Below are positions 44,199 to 53,971 of a DNA stretch of 64,000 nucleotides, piece after piece (the first letter of the stretch is position 1; each line of letters starts with the position of its first letter). The position numbers and the translations under genes are program-made. This stretch comes from Rheinheimera sp. MM224 (GTDB lineage Bacteria; Pseudomonadota; Gammaproteobacteria; Enterobacterales; Alteromonadaceae). The stretch lies in NCBI RefSeq assembly GCF_947090785.1, contig NZ_OX352320.1, forward strand, positions 2,903,001 to 2,967,000, written 5' to 3'. The notes beneath the pieces were generated by a model, which did no database searches, had not been told where the DNA came from, and saw nothing but the letters and a program-made list of their open reading frames with translations.

Positions 44199-45740
44199 TT
44201 AAAGTGTAATATGCTGACGTACTCGTTCACCTAAACCCACACCAGCTTCTGACATCGTCAGATAAGTGTGATCAGCACCCGCTTCCAGAATCGCAGCCGC
44301 TTCATCTTTGTGCATGCTGTGCGAGACTATCAAACCACCAAACCCTGCTTGCCGCAGTTTTTTGGTCGCTATCACTTTAGCTTCGACATCATTTAAACAA
44401 AGCACTACAGCTTTAATGCCACCTAATTTTAAGCCCTGCCAAAACACCTGATCCTCTGCATCCGCAAACAGCACATTGTTGCCTTTGTCCTGATGTTCAG
44501 CCACTTTGGCTGGATCGGAGTCCAGCGCCACCAAATGGCATTTATGCTCCAGATATTGATAGGCAGCAGAGCCTGTGCGTCCCATGCCCATAATCAGCAC
44601 TTCAGCGTCGCCCAAAGACACAGGCTGCTCGTCAGGGTGATGGATATCGCGCTCAAAAGGAATAAGCCGATGAGCTAAACGTTCATACAAAGGGTGAGCA
44701 AAGCGGTTTAAAGGTGCAGAAACCACAAAAGATAAAGCCACTGTTAAAGCCAGCGGAATAAGGAATTGTGGCATCACACTGGCAGCGACAATAAGCGCAA
44801 ATTCACTGTAGTTACTTAGGGCCAAACCGGATAAGAATGCGCTACGGGCTCTTAATTTGAATAACACCAGCAGCGCAAAAAACAGCACAGCTTTAAAGGG
44901 CAATAATGCCGTCATCAAAGCAGCAAAAAGCCAGGCTTGTTGGTCAGGCAAACCACCTAAACCTATTTGCAGGAAAAACCCGACCAGGAAAAACTCTTTT
45001 AAACCCCATAAAGTTTTAGATAGCTCCCCTGCTCTGTTGTGTCCCGCCAGCAAAGCACCAAATACCAGAGCCCCCAATTCAGAGCTTAAGCCTATGGCAT
45101 GAAAGCCTGAACCGCCGAGTACCACAGCAAGCAAGACACCAAATAAAATCTGCAAGTCGTCATGGCCTGTTAAATCCATTAGCTTGTACAGCAGTGGTCT
45201 TAGTAAGGGGAGCAACAGCACCAATAAGGCCCAAGGCGATGGCGTAATGCCCTGAGTAAAACTCAGCAGTGCCATCGCTATTAAATCCTGCATAACCAGA
45301 ATGCCAATAGCGACACGGCCATGGAAAGCACGGATTTCACGTTTACCCTCCAGTACTTTGGCCGCCAGCACTGTGCTGGAAAACGCCAAAGCTGCTGAGA
45401 GCATCAAGGCGTAATACCAATCGGGTTCAAAGGTCAGATAGATAATGGGGGTATAAAGCAAAGCTGAGCTGGCAAAATGCGCCAGACCTCCCCCCAGAAC
45501 TTCAGGTTTACCTAAACTGCGGATATTCAGTTTTAAACCTACAGTGAATAACAGCAACAACACGCCTAAATGCGCAACATGGGCAATAATGGCATTGCCT
45601 TCTTTAGGTAAATTAAGTTCTGTGGCTGAGGCTGTGATCATAAAACCAGCAGCCAGATAACCAATTAATGGCGGCAAACCAATTAATCGCACCAACAAAC
45701 CTAAACTAAAAGCAAAACCTATCCATACCGCTTCTAACAT
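44199..45740 (-). CDS. monovalent cation:proton antiporter, Kef/YbaL type (CPA2)
   Basis: This 513-residue inner-membrane protein has about 12 hydrophobic segments (residues 1-370) of the Na+/H+ exchanger fold. A C-terminal TrkA-N NAD-binding domain follows (about 380-510), with the nucleotide loop VLIMGMGRTGSAAYQYL. No TrkA-C domain follows. It is the last of three overlapping or closely spaced genes with mgtC-like and DUF1289. The transported ion is uncertain: K+/H+ exchange is usual for the family. Confidence 0.88.
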   Translation of the reverse strand: MLEAVWIGFAFSLGLLVRLIGLPPLIGYLAAGFMITASATELNLPKEGNAIIAHVAHLGVLLLLFTVGLKLNIRSLGKPEVLGGGLAHFASSALLYTPIIYLTFEPDWYYALMLSAALAFSSTVLAAKVLEGKREIRAFHGRVAIGILVMQDLIAMALLSFTQGITPSPWALLVLLLPLLRPLLYKLMDLTGHDDLQILFGVLLAVVLGGSGFHAIGLSSELGALVFGALLAGHNRAGELSKTLWGLKEFFLVGFFLQIGLGGLPDQQAWLFAALMTALLPFKAVLFFALLVLFKLRARSAFLSGLALSNYSEFALIVAASVMPQFLIPLALTVALSFVVSAPLNRFAHPLYERLAHRLIPFERDIHHPDEQPVSLGDAEVLIMGMGRTGSAAYQYLEHKCHLVALDSDPAKVAEHQDKGNNVLFADAEDQVFWQGLKLGGIKAVVLCLNDVEAKVIATKKLRQAGFGGLIVSHSMHKDEAAAILEAGADHTYLTMSEAGVGLGERVRQHITL

Positions 45741-45760
45741 AACAATCCTGTATTTATAAT

Positions 45761-46339
45761 TTATCGTTTGCCTTGATCAGGGTCTGTTTCCAACTGTTCA
45801 TTACTATCACCTGCACTATCCCCTGCTTTACGGGCAATCCAGTCTTTTGTTGTTCTGTGTACACCACGACGCAATGCCGCGCTGGCATTTTCCAGCGTAT
45901 CCACGCCTGTTAATACTCCTACCACCACGACTGATAACCAAATAGCCACCTGATAATGGCCTAAACCCGTGGCGACACCTATAGCAGCGAGCACCCAAAT
46001 TGTGGCTGCTGAAGTGACACCTACCACTATGCCTTCACGGGTTAACATGACACCGGCACCAAGAAAACCAATACCTGTCACCACCTGACCAATAATACGG
46101 CTTGGGTCTGTCACAACTTGTCCCATCAAACGGCTGGGATCGAGCACTGAATGGCCTAAAGGCAACGACAAAGCGACAAATAAATAAGTGCCCAAAGTGA
46201 TCAGAATAGAAGTACGGATCCCCGCAGGTTTACCCCGCAGTTGCCGCTCTAATCCAACAATACTGCCAGCTAACAAGGTGACACCTATGGCTTGCCAGGA
46301 TAAAGGGCTGATATCAAACCAGGCTGGATCCAGCATCAT
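45761..46339 (-). CDS. MgtC/SapB family membrane protein
   Basis: This 192-residue protein has the MgtC N-terminal signature (AGSIVGLERQLRGKPAGIRT), and four to five helices with GIGFLGAGVMLT. It has an extra 11-residue tandem repeat just before that motif (DPSRLMGQVVT at 67-77, DPSRIIGQVVT at 78-88), where relatives have one copy. MgtC proteins influence F-type ATPase activity and Mg2+ or acid stress survival. The role of this chromosomal copy is not clear. The start overlaps the end of the DUF1289 gene by 4 nt. Confidence 0.9.
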   Translation of the reverse strand: MMLDPAWFDISPLSWQAIGVTLLAGSIVGLERQLRGKPAGIRTSILITLGTYLFVALSLPLGHSVLDPSRLMGQVVTDPSRIIGQVVTGIGFLGAGVMLTREGIVVGVTSAATIWVLAAIGVATGLGHYQVAIWLSVVVVGVLTGVDTLENASAALRRGVHRTTKDWIARKAGDSAGDSNEQLETDPDQGKR

Positions 46340-46587
46340 ACTGCACCTCCGGCCATTAATTTTTCAGCGTTACGGGCTCTGGCCGCTTTCCACTCGGCTT
46401 CAGTCATAGGAACAGTTTCACCTAAACTTCGGGCGACTGCTTTACGATTTTGAATATTCAATGAAATTTGTTGATACTCTTCTGGCGTCTTTTTACGCCA
46501 GTCGACTATTTCATCCATATGGCGGTAACAACCGACACAAATTTTATCTTCATTCAGCCTACAACAGGCGACACAAGGAGATTCCAC
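46336..46587 (-). CDS. DUF1289 domain-containing protein
   Basis: This 83-residue protein has four N-terminal cysteines arranged as in DUF1289 (PCVACC near residues 4-9 and CVGC near 17-20) with the following DEIVDW motif. It is a small cysteine-cluster protein, possibly binding a metal or an Fe-S centre. The family function is unknown. It heads an operon with the MgtC-like and antiporter genes. Confidence 0.9.
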   Translation of the reverse strand: MESPCVACCRLNEDKICVGCYRHMDEIVDWRKKTPEEYQQISLNIQNRKAVARSLGETVPMTEAEWKAARARNAEKLMAGGAV

Positions 46588-46771
46588 TTCAGCTCCGGCT
46601 TTTTATTCTAACTCACTCCAGTGTAACCATTTTTTGATGCGGGCCAAAGTTTTACTCCAAACTAAAGTCATCAGTCCGAAATGTAGGGCCTTTAACCGCA
46701 GTTTTGCTTGTGAGACTTTACCCTGCTTTGGCTTTATGGCAGCGTACGGTCAACCAACAAGAGGTCCACTG

Positions 46772-49700
46772 ATGAAAAACTATAACTACAGTCTGATAGC
46801 CCTGGCTTTATGTTCCACTTTGGCAGTTGCAGCCGATGATAAAAAACCAAGCTGGAATGTCGATAAACCCACCGGAAAATTCACTGACATCAAAATCGAT
46901 GTGCAACAAGGCACCTGGATGAATGTCAGTGTCAGTCCTGATGGCAAAACCATCGCCTTTGATTTATTGGGCGATATTTACACTATGCCAGTCAGCGGTG
47001 GCAAAGCAAAAGCCTTAACCTCTGATATAGGCTGGCAAATGCAGCCAGTGTTCAGCCCGGACGGTCAGTACATCGCCTTTACCAGCGATCAAGGCGGCGG
47101 TGACAATATATGGGTGATGAAAGCGGATGGTTCTGACCAAAAAGCTGTCACAGAAGAGACTTTCCGCTTATTAAATAGTCCTGCCTGGAGTCCGGATGGT
47201 GAGTTTATTGTCGCCCGTAAACACTTCACTGCCGGTCGTTCTTTAGGTGCTGGTGAAGTATGGCAATACCATAAATCAGGTGGCGCTGGTGTGATGTTAA
47301 CGGCCAAAGCCAATGATGAAAAAGACCTAGGTGAGCCGGCTTTTTCGCCTGACGGTAAATACATTTATTTTTCACAGGACGACACGCCGGGCAAAAGCTT
47401 CCATTACAGCAAAGACTCAGAACAAGGCATTTATGTCATTAAACGCTTTGAGCGTGAAACCGGCAAAATTGATGTGCTGCTGCAAGGCGCTGGCGGAGCT
47501 ATCCGCCCTACACCTTCGTCTGATGGCAAATATTTAGCTTATATCCGCCGTGTCGATTTCCAGACCACTTTGTTTTTATATGATTTAGAAAGTGGCGAGC
47601 ATATCCAGCTGGATAACCAGTTAGATCGTGATATGCAGGAAACCTGGGCTATTCATGGGGTTTATCCAACCTTAAGCTGGACACCGGATAACAAAAAGCT
47701 GGTGTACTGGGCCGGTGGTAAAATCAATAGTCTGGATATCGCCAGCAAAACCAAAACCGACATTCCGTTTTCTATTGAGCGCAGCAAAAAAATTCAACAG
47801 GCGGTTAAATTTAAGCAGGATTTAGACAAAGACCAGTTAGACGTCAAGGTCCTTGGCAACCTGCATATGTCGCCTGATGGTAAAAAAGCTGTGTATTCGG
47901 CTTTAGGTCATTTGTATATCAAAGACTTAAAATCAGGTTCAGCCAAACGCCTGACCAGCCAGAACGAACATTTTGAGTTTTATCCACAGTTTTCCCGTGA
48001 CGGCAGCAAGCTGGTATATGTCAGCTGGCATGACACAGAACAAGGCCGGGTCAAACTGCTGGATTTAGCTTCAGGCCAAAGCCGTGATCTAACGCCAGAA
48101 GCTGGTAAATATGTTGAACCGACCTTCAGCCCGGATGGTCGCACTGTGGTATACCGCAAATCTGGTGCCGGCTCTTTACTGGATAAAAAGTGGTCACTGA
48201 ATACCGGCCTTTATGCGGTTAGCGTCAGTGGCGCTGATAAACCTAAACTGGTCAGCCGTAATGGTTACGCCCCAATGTTTGGCAAAGACAGTAAAAGAGT
48301 TTTTGCTCAGGATTATGGCGAATCTCCGACACTGCTCAGCATAGATTTGACCACAGAGCAGCAACGCACTTTATACACAGCGAAGTACGGCACTGAGTTT
48401 AAGTTATCACCGGATGGCAAGTACTTAGCTTTTGTCGATCGCTTTAAAGTTTATGTCACACCTTTTGCCGAACGGGGTGCAGTCATTGATATCAGCGGCT
48501 CAGACACTCAGTTCCCGGTGAAACAGTTGTCAGTCAAAGCCGGTACTGATATCAGTTGGACATCAGACAGCAGCAGCTTGTATTGGCACTTAGGGCCTGA
48601 GCTTTATCATCACAGCATTGCCGGTTTGTTTGATGTAAACAGCAAAGTTAAAGTCGATGCCAAAAACGGCAGCAACATTGGCTTTACTGTGCCTATGGAT
48701 AAACCACAAGGCCAAATCGCTTTTGTCGGTGGTCAGGTCATTACGATGGAAGGCGATACAGTACTGCAGGATGCTGTTGTGCTGGTTGAAGGTAATAAAA
48801 TCAAAGCTGTCGGCACTAAGACTGACGTCAAAGTTCCGGCAGGCGCCGAAGTCATCGACATTACCGGCAAAACCTTATTGCCAGGTTTATTTGATGCACA
48901 CGCCCACGGTGCTCAGGGCGTAAACCAGCTGATCCCACAACAAAACTATGCGAACTATGCAAGTTTAGCTTTGGGCGTCACCTCTATCCATGATCCGTCG
49001 AATGACACTCAGGAAATCTTCACCGCCAGTGAATTACAAAAAGCCGGTCTCACAGTGGGCCCACGTATTTTCTCCACTGGTACTATTTTGTACGGTGCTT
49101 ATGGTGCAGGCTATACATCGCATATCGACAGTCTGGATGATGCGAAATTCCATCTGGAACGGCTGAAAAAAGTCGGCGCATTTTCGGTGAAAAGCTACAA
49201 CCAGCCACGTCGTAATCAGCGCCAACAGGTCATTGAAGCTGCGCGTGAGATGGAAATGCTGGTGGTGCCTGAAGGCGGCTCTTTACTGCAGCATAACCTG
49301 AGCATGGTGGTGGATGGTCACACCACACTGGAGCACTCTTTACCTGCGGCTGTGCTTTATGATGATGTAAAACAGCTGTGGCAACAAAGCAACACAGCCT
49401 ATACACCGACCTTGATTGTGGCCTACGGCGGTATCTTTGGTGAGAACTACTGGTACGATAAAACCGACGTATGGAAACATCCACGTTTAAGCCAGTATGT
49501 GCCTGCCGATGAACTGCGCCCACGCAGCATGCGTCGTCCTAAAGCCCCGGATCATCACTACAACCACATCTCGATCGCCAAAATGGCCAAAGAGTTATCC
49601 GATTTAGGCGTCGTCACTAACATTGGTGCTCATGGTCAGCGCGAAAGTTTAGGTGCGCATTGGGAAATCTGGATGTTTGCGCAAGGTGGTATGAGCCCGC

Positions 49701-49951
49701 TGGAAGCGTTAAGAACAGCTACTATCAACCCAGCTAAAACCTTTGGCATGGATCATCAACTGGGTTCAATCAAAGCTGGCAAACTGGCCGACTTGATTAT
49801 CCTTGATGCAGATCCACTGAAAAACATCATGGATACAGACAAAGTGAAATACAGCATGGTCAACGGCCGTTTGTATGACGCTGAATCGATGAACCAGGTT
49901 TACCCGGAGAAAAAACAACGGGCGCCCTGGTTTTTTAGTCCAAAGAACTAA
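46772..49951 (+). CDS. exported TolB-like beta-propeller / amidohydrolase fusion protein
   Basis: This 1059-residue protein has a signal peptide (residues 1-21, ending LAVAA). Residues about 45-640 form WD40-like TolB/PD40 repeats (recurring SPDGK, SPDG and FSRDGSK boxes). Residues about 680-1045 form a metal-dependent amidohydrolase with the metal motif DAHAH (near 708-712), further histidines in LEHSL and IGAHGQ, and a typical end (GSIKAGKLADLIILDADPL). It is likely a periplasmic hydrolase of cyclic amides or peptides with unknown substrate. The start at 46772 has GAGG upstream. The frame runs 46 codons further up, but those residues do not resemble protein of this family. Confidence 0.9.
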   Translation: MKNYNYSLIALALCSTLAVAADDKKPSWNVDKPTGKFTDIKIDVQQGTWMNVSVSPDGKTIAFDLLGDIYTMPVSGGKAKALTSDIGWQMQPVFSPDGQYIAFTSDQGGGDNIWVMKADGSDQKAVTEETFRLLNSPAWSPDGEFIVARKHFTAGRSLGAGEVWQYHKSGGAGVMLTAKANDEKDLGEPAFSPDGKYIYFSQDDTPGKSFHYSKDSEQGIYVIKRFERETGKIDVLLQGAGGAIRPTPSSDGKYLAYIRRVDFQTTLFLYDLESGEHIQLDNQLDRDMQETWAIHGVYPTLSWTPDNKKLVYWAGGKINSLDIASKTKTDIPFSIERSKKIQQAVKFKQDLDKDQLDVKVLGNLHMSPDGKKAVYSALGHLYIKDLKSGSAKRLTSQNEHFEFYPQFSRDGSKLVYVSWHDTEQGRVKLLDLASGQSRDLTPEAGKYVEPTFSPDGRTVVYRKSGAGSLLDKKWSLNTGLYAVSVSGADKPKLVSRNGYAPMFGKDSKRVFAQDYGESPTLLSIDLTTEQQRTLYTAKYGTEFKLSPDGKYLAFVDRFKVYVTPFAERGAVIDISGSDTQFPVKQLSVKAGTDISWTSDSSSLYWHLGPELYHHSIAGLFDVNSKVKVDAKNGSNIGFTVPMDKPQGQIAFVGGQVITMEGDTVLQDAVVLVEGNKIKAVGTKTDVKVPAGAEVIDITGKTLLPGLFDAHAHGAQGVNQLIPQQNYANYASLALGVTSIHDPSNDTQEIFTASELQKAGLTVGPRIFSTGTILYGAYGAGYTSHIDSLDDAKFHLERLKKVGAFSVKSYNQPRRNQRQQVIEAAREMEMLVVPEGGSLLQHNLSMVVDGHTTLEHSLPAAVLYDDVKQLWQQSNTAYTPTLIVAYGGIFGENYWYDKTDVWKHPRLSQYVPADELRPRSMRRPKAPDHHYNHISIAKMAKELSDLGVVTNIGAHGQRESLGAHWEIWMFAQGGMSPLEALRTATINPAKTFGMDHQLGSIKAGKLADLIILDADPLKNIMDTDKVKYSMVNGRLYDAESMNQVYPEKKQRAPWFFSPKN

Positions 49952-49970
49952 GCTGTCCAAGCTCAGAACA

Positions 49971-49999
49971 TGCCGGCATTAAGCCGGCATTTTCTTTTA
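49971..49999 (+). terminator. intrinsic terminator after the amidohydrolase gene
   Basis: TGCCGGC-ATTAA-GCCGGCA is a perfect 7-bp stem followed by TTTTCTTTT, 19 nt after the stop codon. Confidence 0.88.
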
Positions 50000-50111
50000 A
50001 AGCTAAGCTATATTTAACCAGCTGACTTTGCTTATGCATTTTGGGCTGCTAGGATCTGAACAGGCATTGGCATGAAGCCCATTTCTTTGTTTTATAGAGG
50101 CTTTTCCTGGT

Positions 50112-51095
50112 ATGCATCCAGTTTTTGTGTGGTCCTTGTTGTCTGTTTTGCTGATGCTGCTGCCCTGCACCTTGTTAGCATCTATGCAGTTTTCCTCTCT
50201 GGCACAGCAGCATGCTGATGCCCCTTTAATAAGTTATGACATCAAACAAGACCACAAAGGTTATATCTGGTTTGCCAGTGAGCTGGATGGTTTACAACGT
50301 TTTGATGGCTACGAATTAAGCCGCTGGAAAACCTTAACAGAACAAGAACTTCAAGCCGGCATGGCCAATGTGAATCAGCTGCTTATCGACAGCCAAAAGC
50401 GCATTTGGGTCAGTACCTGGGGTCAGGGTGTTACCCTGCTGGACGACAACCTCAATATACTGGTCCGTTACCATAGCAAAGCCGCGCCTGCACTACAGCT
50501 GCCATCAGACAGAGCCCAAAGCTTTTTTGAAGATCAACAACAAAGAGTATGGATTGGTACTGTAGAAGGTCTGCGTTATGTTCAGGCTACAGACAAAAAT
50601 ACCCTGCACCAGGTCGAACTATTGCAAAATTTGCGGGTTTGGCAAATGACACAATCCGCCAATGGCACCTTATGGCTGGCCACCTCAAAAGGGCTCTACA
50701 GCTTATCGGAAGATTTAACACAGCTGCAGCACAAACCATTGCCTCCGTTGGCAGACGAAGATATCAGCCTGAACCCAAAAGAGATCCGTACTCTGCTTAT
50801 GGTTGAAGAAGGCCTTTGGCTTGGTACTCAACTTGGGTTGTTTTTCTTTAGTTTTGAAGCAGCACAAATCACTCACAGGTACGCCGCTGAATTTGGTGTG
50901 ATCAACACTTTATTTGAGCCTGAACCGGGCCAGTTATGGCTGGGTAGTGGTGCAGGCTTATTCCGCATAAAAACAACAGAGGCACAACAATTACCACCGG
51001 AGCACATTCTGCAAACTGCAGATATCCGCAAGTTTTTTAAGGATCAAACAGGCGTTATTTGGGTTGCGAGCCGCAACAGGGGGATTTTTAAATGA
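50112..51095 (+). CDS. periplasmic propeller sensor, N-terminal part of a split sensor-diguanylate cyclase
   Basis: This 327-residue product has a signal peptide (about 1-24, ending TLLAS) and several two-component-regulator propeller repeats (GYIWFAS, KRIWVSTWGQG, QRVWIGTVEGL, QLWLGSGAGLF). It stops at TGA, one base into the ATGA where the next reading frame begins. The propeller is incomplete (about half the usual number of blades) and the rest follows directly in the next frame. The two reading frames together (989 residues) match the usual length of propeller-Y_Y_Y-GGDEF proteins, so this is probably the N-terminal piece of one gene. Confidence 0.75.
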   Translation: MHPVFVWSLLSVLLMLLPCTLLASMQFSSLAQQHADAPLISYDIKQDHKGYIWFASELDGLQRFDGYELSRWKTLTEQELQAGMANVNQLLIDSQKRIWVSTWGQGVTLLDDNLNILVRYHSKAAPALQLPSDRAQSFFEDQQQRVWIGTVEGLRYVQATDKNTLHQVELLQNLRVWQMTQSANGTLWLATSKGLYSLSEDLTQLQHKPLPPLADEDISLNPKEIRTLLMVEEGLWLGTQLGLFFFSFEAAQITHRYAAEFGVINTLFEPEPGQLWLGSGAGLFRIKTTEAQQLPPEHILQTADIRKFFKDQTGVIWVASRNRGIFK

Positions 51096-53080
51096 ACCCT
51101 TTGCCACAGAATTTTGTGGCAGTGCCATTCCCGCCTAAACCCGGTATGCCGGACAACACTTTACGCCGGATTTATAGTCAGAACATTATCGGTGACAGAA
51201 TTTGGCTTGGTGTCGATCATGATTTGCTCAGTTACGATATAAAACAGCAACACTGGCAAAAACATTTGTTACCCACCCATAGGCCTCATAATCAAATTCA
51301 GGCGGTAACCCGTGATCATAAAAACCAGTATTGGGCGGCCACCGATCTGGGGTTATTTTTGTCTGAAGCTTTAGGGCAAGACTTTAGCCAGCAGAGCCTG
51401 CCCGCAGCCATTAAACAATTAGCCGGTATTACCTCCGTTGCCGCAGACGCTGATGGTTCACTCTGGCTAGGGATCTGGGAAAAAGGCCTAATCAAGTGGC
51501 CACAACAAAACCCGGAAGGACAACTTGAATACTACAGCATCACCTCGCAGCCAGGCGATGCTGTGATCAGCATTCTCAGCGATCAGTCAGACAGCCTCTG
51601 GGTGGTGAGCCGCTTTAGCGGTTTGTATCAATTAGAACGCAGCACAGGGCTTATCACCCGTTATCACAGCGGTGCCGACAGCCTGTTAAAGCTGCCCAGC
51701 GATATTTTGCTTTGCCTTGAAAAAGTAAATGAGCACCAGTTTTGGGTCTGTACCAATCAGGGCTTGTTTTTTATGGATTTAAAACAACATCACAGCGAGC
51801 TTTATCAAGTAGAGCAAGGTTTACCTGATAACAGAGTAGTTGCCATCAATGCAAAGCAATCAGGCTCTGTCTGGGTCAGCACCAAAAGAGGTCTGACTGA
51901 ACTTGATTTAACAACTAAAACCTTCAGACTTTTTGCCGAAAAAGCCAATATCAACCCGCTGCTATTGGAAACCAGAGCACTGAACCACACTGCGTCTGGT
52001 CAATTCTGGTTGGGTACGGCTGAGGCTTTGTATCATTTTATTCCCAGCCAGATGCAAGATTATAAATTTAACGCTCTGATGGTAATCAGCAAACTTAAAG
52101 CCGACCAGACACAATGGCTGGATCCACAAAGCTCAGTCCAAAATCCGCTTGTATTGCCAGTCCACACCAAAGAGATCAGCATTCATTTTAGCTTTTTGGA
52201 GTATTACTTTAGCGACGGCCATCAGTATCAATACCGATTTTCCGGCTCTGAGCAGGACTGGCGTTCTATAGGACACCAAAATCAGGTCAGTTTTAACAGG
52301 CTGCCTGCTGGATCTTATACTTTTGAAGTACGTAACAGCCTGGAGCATTCAGAACAAAGCACTGCCAGAGTTCACTTTGTGATCCCTGCCCCTTTGTGGC
52401 AGGACAAAAGGCTCTGGTTATTTGTGTCTTTGGTCGCCTTGTTGGTGGTGTGGTTGATTTGGCAGGTTCGCACCCGTAATCTGCATCAGCAAAACTCCAG
52501 GCTAAACCAGCTGGTTCGACAACGTACCGCAGATCTGGAACAAGCCAACTTGGCGCTGAATCAGCAAGCCCGTACTGATTTTTTAACTAAACTGCCTAAT
52601 CGACTGGCATTTTCGGAGCAATTTGAATTACTGCAACGCCAGGCGATACGACAAAAATCGACTTTAACTTTGGTGCTGTTAGATATTGACCACTTCAAAG
52701 CGATCAATGATACCTATGGTCATGATGCAGGGGATGTGGTGTTAAGCAAAGTGGCTCAGGCGTTAAGCCAGCGCTTACGTCAACGCGATGTGCTGGCGCG
52801 CTGGGGTGGCGAAGAGTTTATTTTGTTATTGCCTGAAACCTCTGCCCAGGGGGCTTTAGTTGTCTGTGAAGAATTGCGCCGTTGTCTGATGCAGCTGGTG
52901 ATCGAGTATGATCATCAGCAAATTTCTGTGACCGCCACATTAGGTGTAGCTCAATTAGATGATGTGCAACTGGAACTGATCCGCTGGCAATCAGCCGCTG
53001 ATATTGCTTTGTATATGGGTAAAAAATCTGGTCGAAACAAAGTAGTGCTCTACCAGGGGGATGCTGCAGCAATCAATTGA
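51092..53080 (+). CDS. diguanylate cyclase with propeller sensor, C-terminal part of a split gene
   Basis: The 662-residue product begins with further propeller blades (DRIWLGVDHDL, GSLWLGIWEKG, QFWVCTNQG, GSVWVSTKRG). It continues with a Y_Y_Y-type domain (about 345-435), a membrane helix (LWLFVSLVALLVVWLIW, about 443-459), a short coiled coil, and a GGDEF domain with GGEEF near residue 571 preceded by the RQRD inhibitory site. It makes c-di-GMP. It has no signal peptide of its own, so the sensor half could not reach the periplasm unless fused to the upstream product. Its ATG overlaps the upstream stop (ATGA). Confidence 0.85.
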   Translation: MNPLPQNFVAVPFPPKPGMPDNTLRRIYSQNIIGDRIWLGVDHDLLSYDIKQQHWQKHLLPTHRPHNQIQAVTRDHKNQYWAATDLGLFLSEALGQDFSQQSLPAAIKQLAGITSVAADADGSLWLGIWEKGLIKWPQQNPEGQLEYYSITSQPGDAVISILSDQSDSLWVVSRFSGLYQLERSTGLITRYHSGADSLLKLPSDILLCLEKVNEHQFWVCTNQGLFFMDLKQHHSELYQVEQGLPDNRVVAINAKQSGSVWVSTKRGLTELDLTTKTFRLFAEKANINPLLLETRALNHTASGQFWLGTAEALYHFIPSQMQDYKFNALMVISKLKADQTQWLDPQSSVQNPLVLPVHTKEISIHFSFLEYYFSDGHQYQYRFSGSEQDWRSIGHQNQVSFNRLPAGSYTFEVRNSLEHSEQSTARVHFVIPAPLWQDKRLWLFVSLVALLVVWLIWQVRTRNLHQQNSRLNQLVRQRTADLEQANLALNQQARTDFLTKLPNRLAFSEQFELLQRQAIRQKSTLTLVLLDIDHFKAINDTYGHDAGDVVLSKVAQALSQRLRQRDVLARWGGEEFILLLPETSAQGALVVCEELRRCLMQLVIEYDHQQISVTATLGVAQLDDVQLELIRWQSAADIALYMGKKSGRNKVVLYQGDAAAIN

Positions 53081-53176
53081 CCGATCTAAATAATCGAATA
53101 AATATCGGACAATTTCGCCCTATTTAATCGAAGTCGTAACTCCTATACTGCCTTTTTGTTGGAGTGGAGTGATGTG

Positions 53177-53959
53177 ATGTCGATTGAACCTGCTTTATTT
53201 ATCGGCCATGGCAGCCCTATGAATGCGCTGGAGCACAATGCTTTAGTGCAGCAGTGGCAAGCTGTAATACAAGGCATAAAACCCAAAGCTATTCTGATGA
53301 TTTCCGCCCACTGGTACACGAAAGGCACAGCGGTAACAGCTATGTCCACACCCAAAACTATTCATGACTTTTATGGTTTTCCTGAAGAGTTACATCAGGT
53401 GCAATATCCTGCTCCTGGCAGCCCGGAACTGGCCTCAGAGATCAAAACTTTATTAGCACCTCATCCGGTGGAGCTGGATTTGACCTGGGGTTTGGATCAT
53501 GGAGCCTGGTCTGTGCTGATGCATATGTTTCCCAGCGCCGATATCCCTGTAGTGCAGTTGAGTCTGGATAAAAATTTAAGCCCGGCTGCGCATTTAGAGC
53601 TTGCTAAAAAGCTGGCACCGCTGCGCCAGCAAGGCGTGATGATTGTGGCATCTGGCAATGTGGTGCATAACCTGCGGATGCTGGACTGGCAAAGCACCAG
53701 ACCGCCTTTGTGGGCAGAGCAATTTAACCAACAGATCAAGGAGTTTTTACTGACAAAAAACTTCGCTGCTATAGCCCGGTATCAGGATTTAGGTGAAGCG
53801 GCTAAACTGGCCGTGCCCCACCCTGACCACTTTTTGCCTCTGCTTTATATGCTGGGCAGCCTGCTGGACGGCGATGAAATCAGCTTATTTAATGATGAGA
53901 TTTTATATGGGGCTTTGAGTATGTTGTCAGTGCAGTTGTCCAACAAAAAGCCAAACTGA
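53177..53959 (+). CDS. ygiD: 4,5-DOPA dioxygenase extradiol-like protein (YgiD)
   Basis: This 260-residue protein belongs to the LigB-type extradiol dioxygenase family. The metal-site segments are FIGHGSPMNALE near the N-terminus, LMISAHWYTKG, GLDHGAWSVLMHM, and SGNVVHNLRML. The physiological substrate in bacteria is unsure. The start is the ATG at 53177 (GGAGTG upstream), giving MSIEPALFIGHGSP. An upstream start would add seven residues. It stands alone between the cyclase gene and two minus-strand unknowns. Confidence 0.9.
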   Translation: MSIEPALFIGHGSPMNALEHNALVQQWQAVIQGIKPKAILMISAHWYTKGTAVTAMSTPKTIHDFYGFPEELHQVQYPAPGSPELASEIKTLLAPHPVELDLTWGLDHGAWSVLMHMFPSADIPVVQLSLDKNLSPAAHLELAKKLAPLRQQGVMIVASGNVVHNLRMLDWQSTRPPLWAEQFNQQIKEFLLTKNFAAIARYQDLGEAAKLAVPHPDHFLPLLYMLGSLLDGDEISLFNDEILYGALSMLSVQLSNKKPN

Positions 53960-53971
53960 AAAAGAAACGCC

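Noticed and set aside
46634..46771. 46-codon N-terminal extension of the amidohydrolase frame
   Set aside because: The ATG at 46772 begins a normal signal peptide and has its own ribosome-binding site. The extension is not protein-like.
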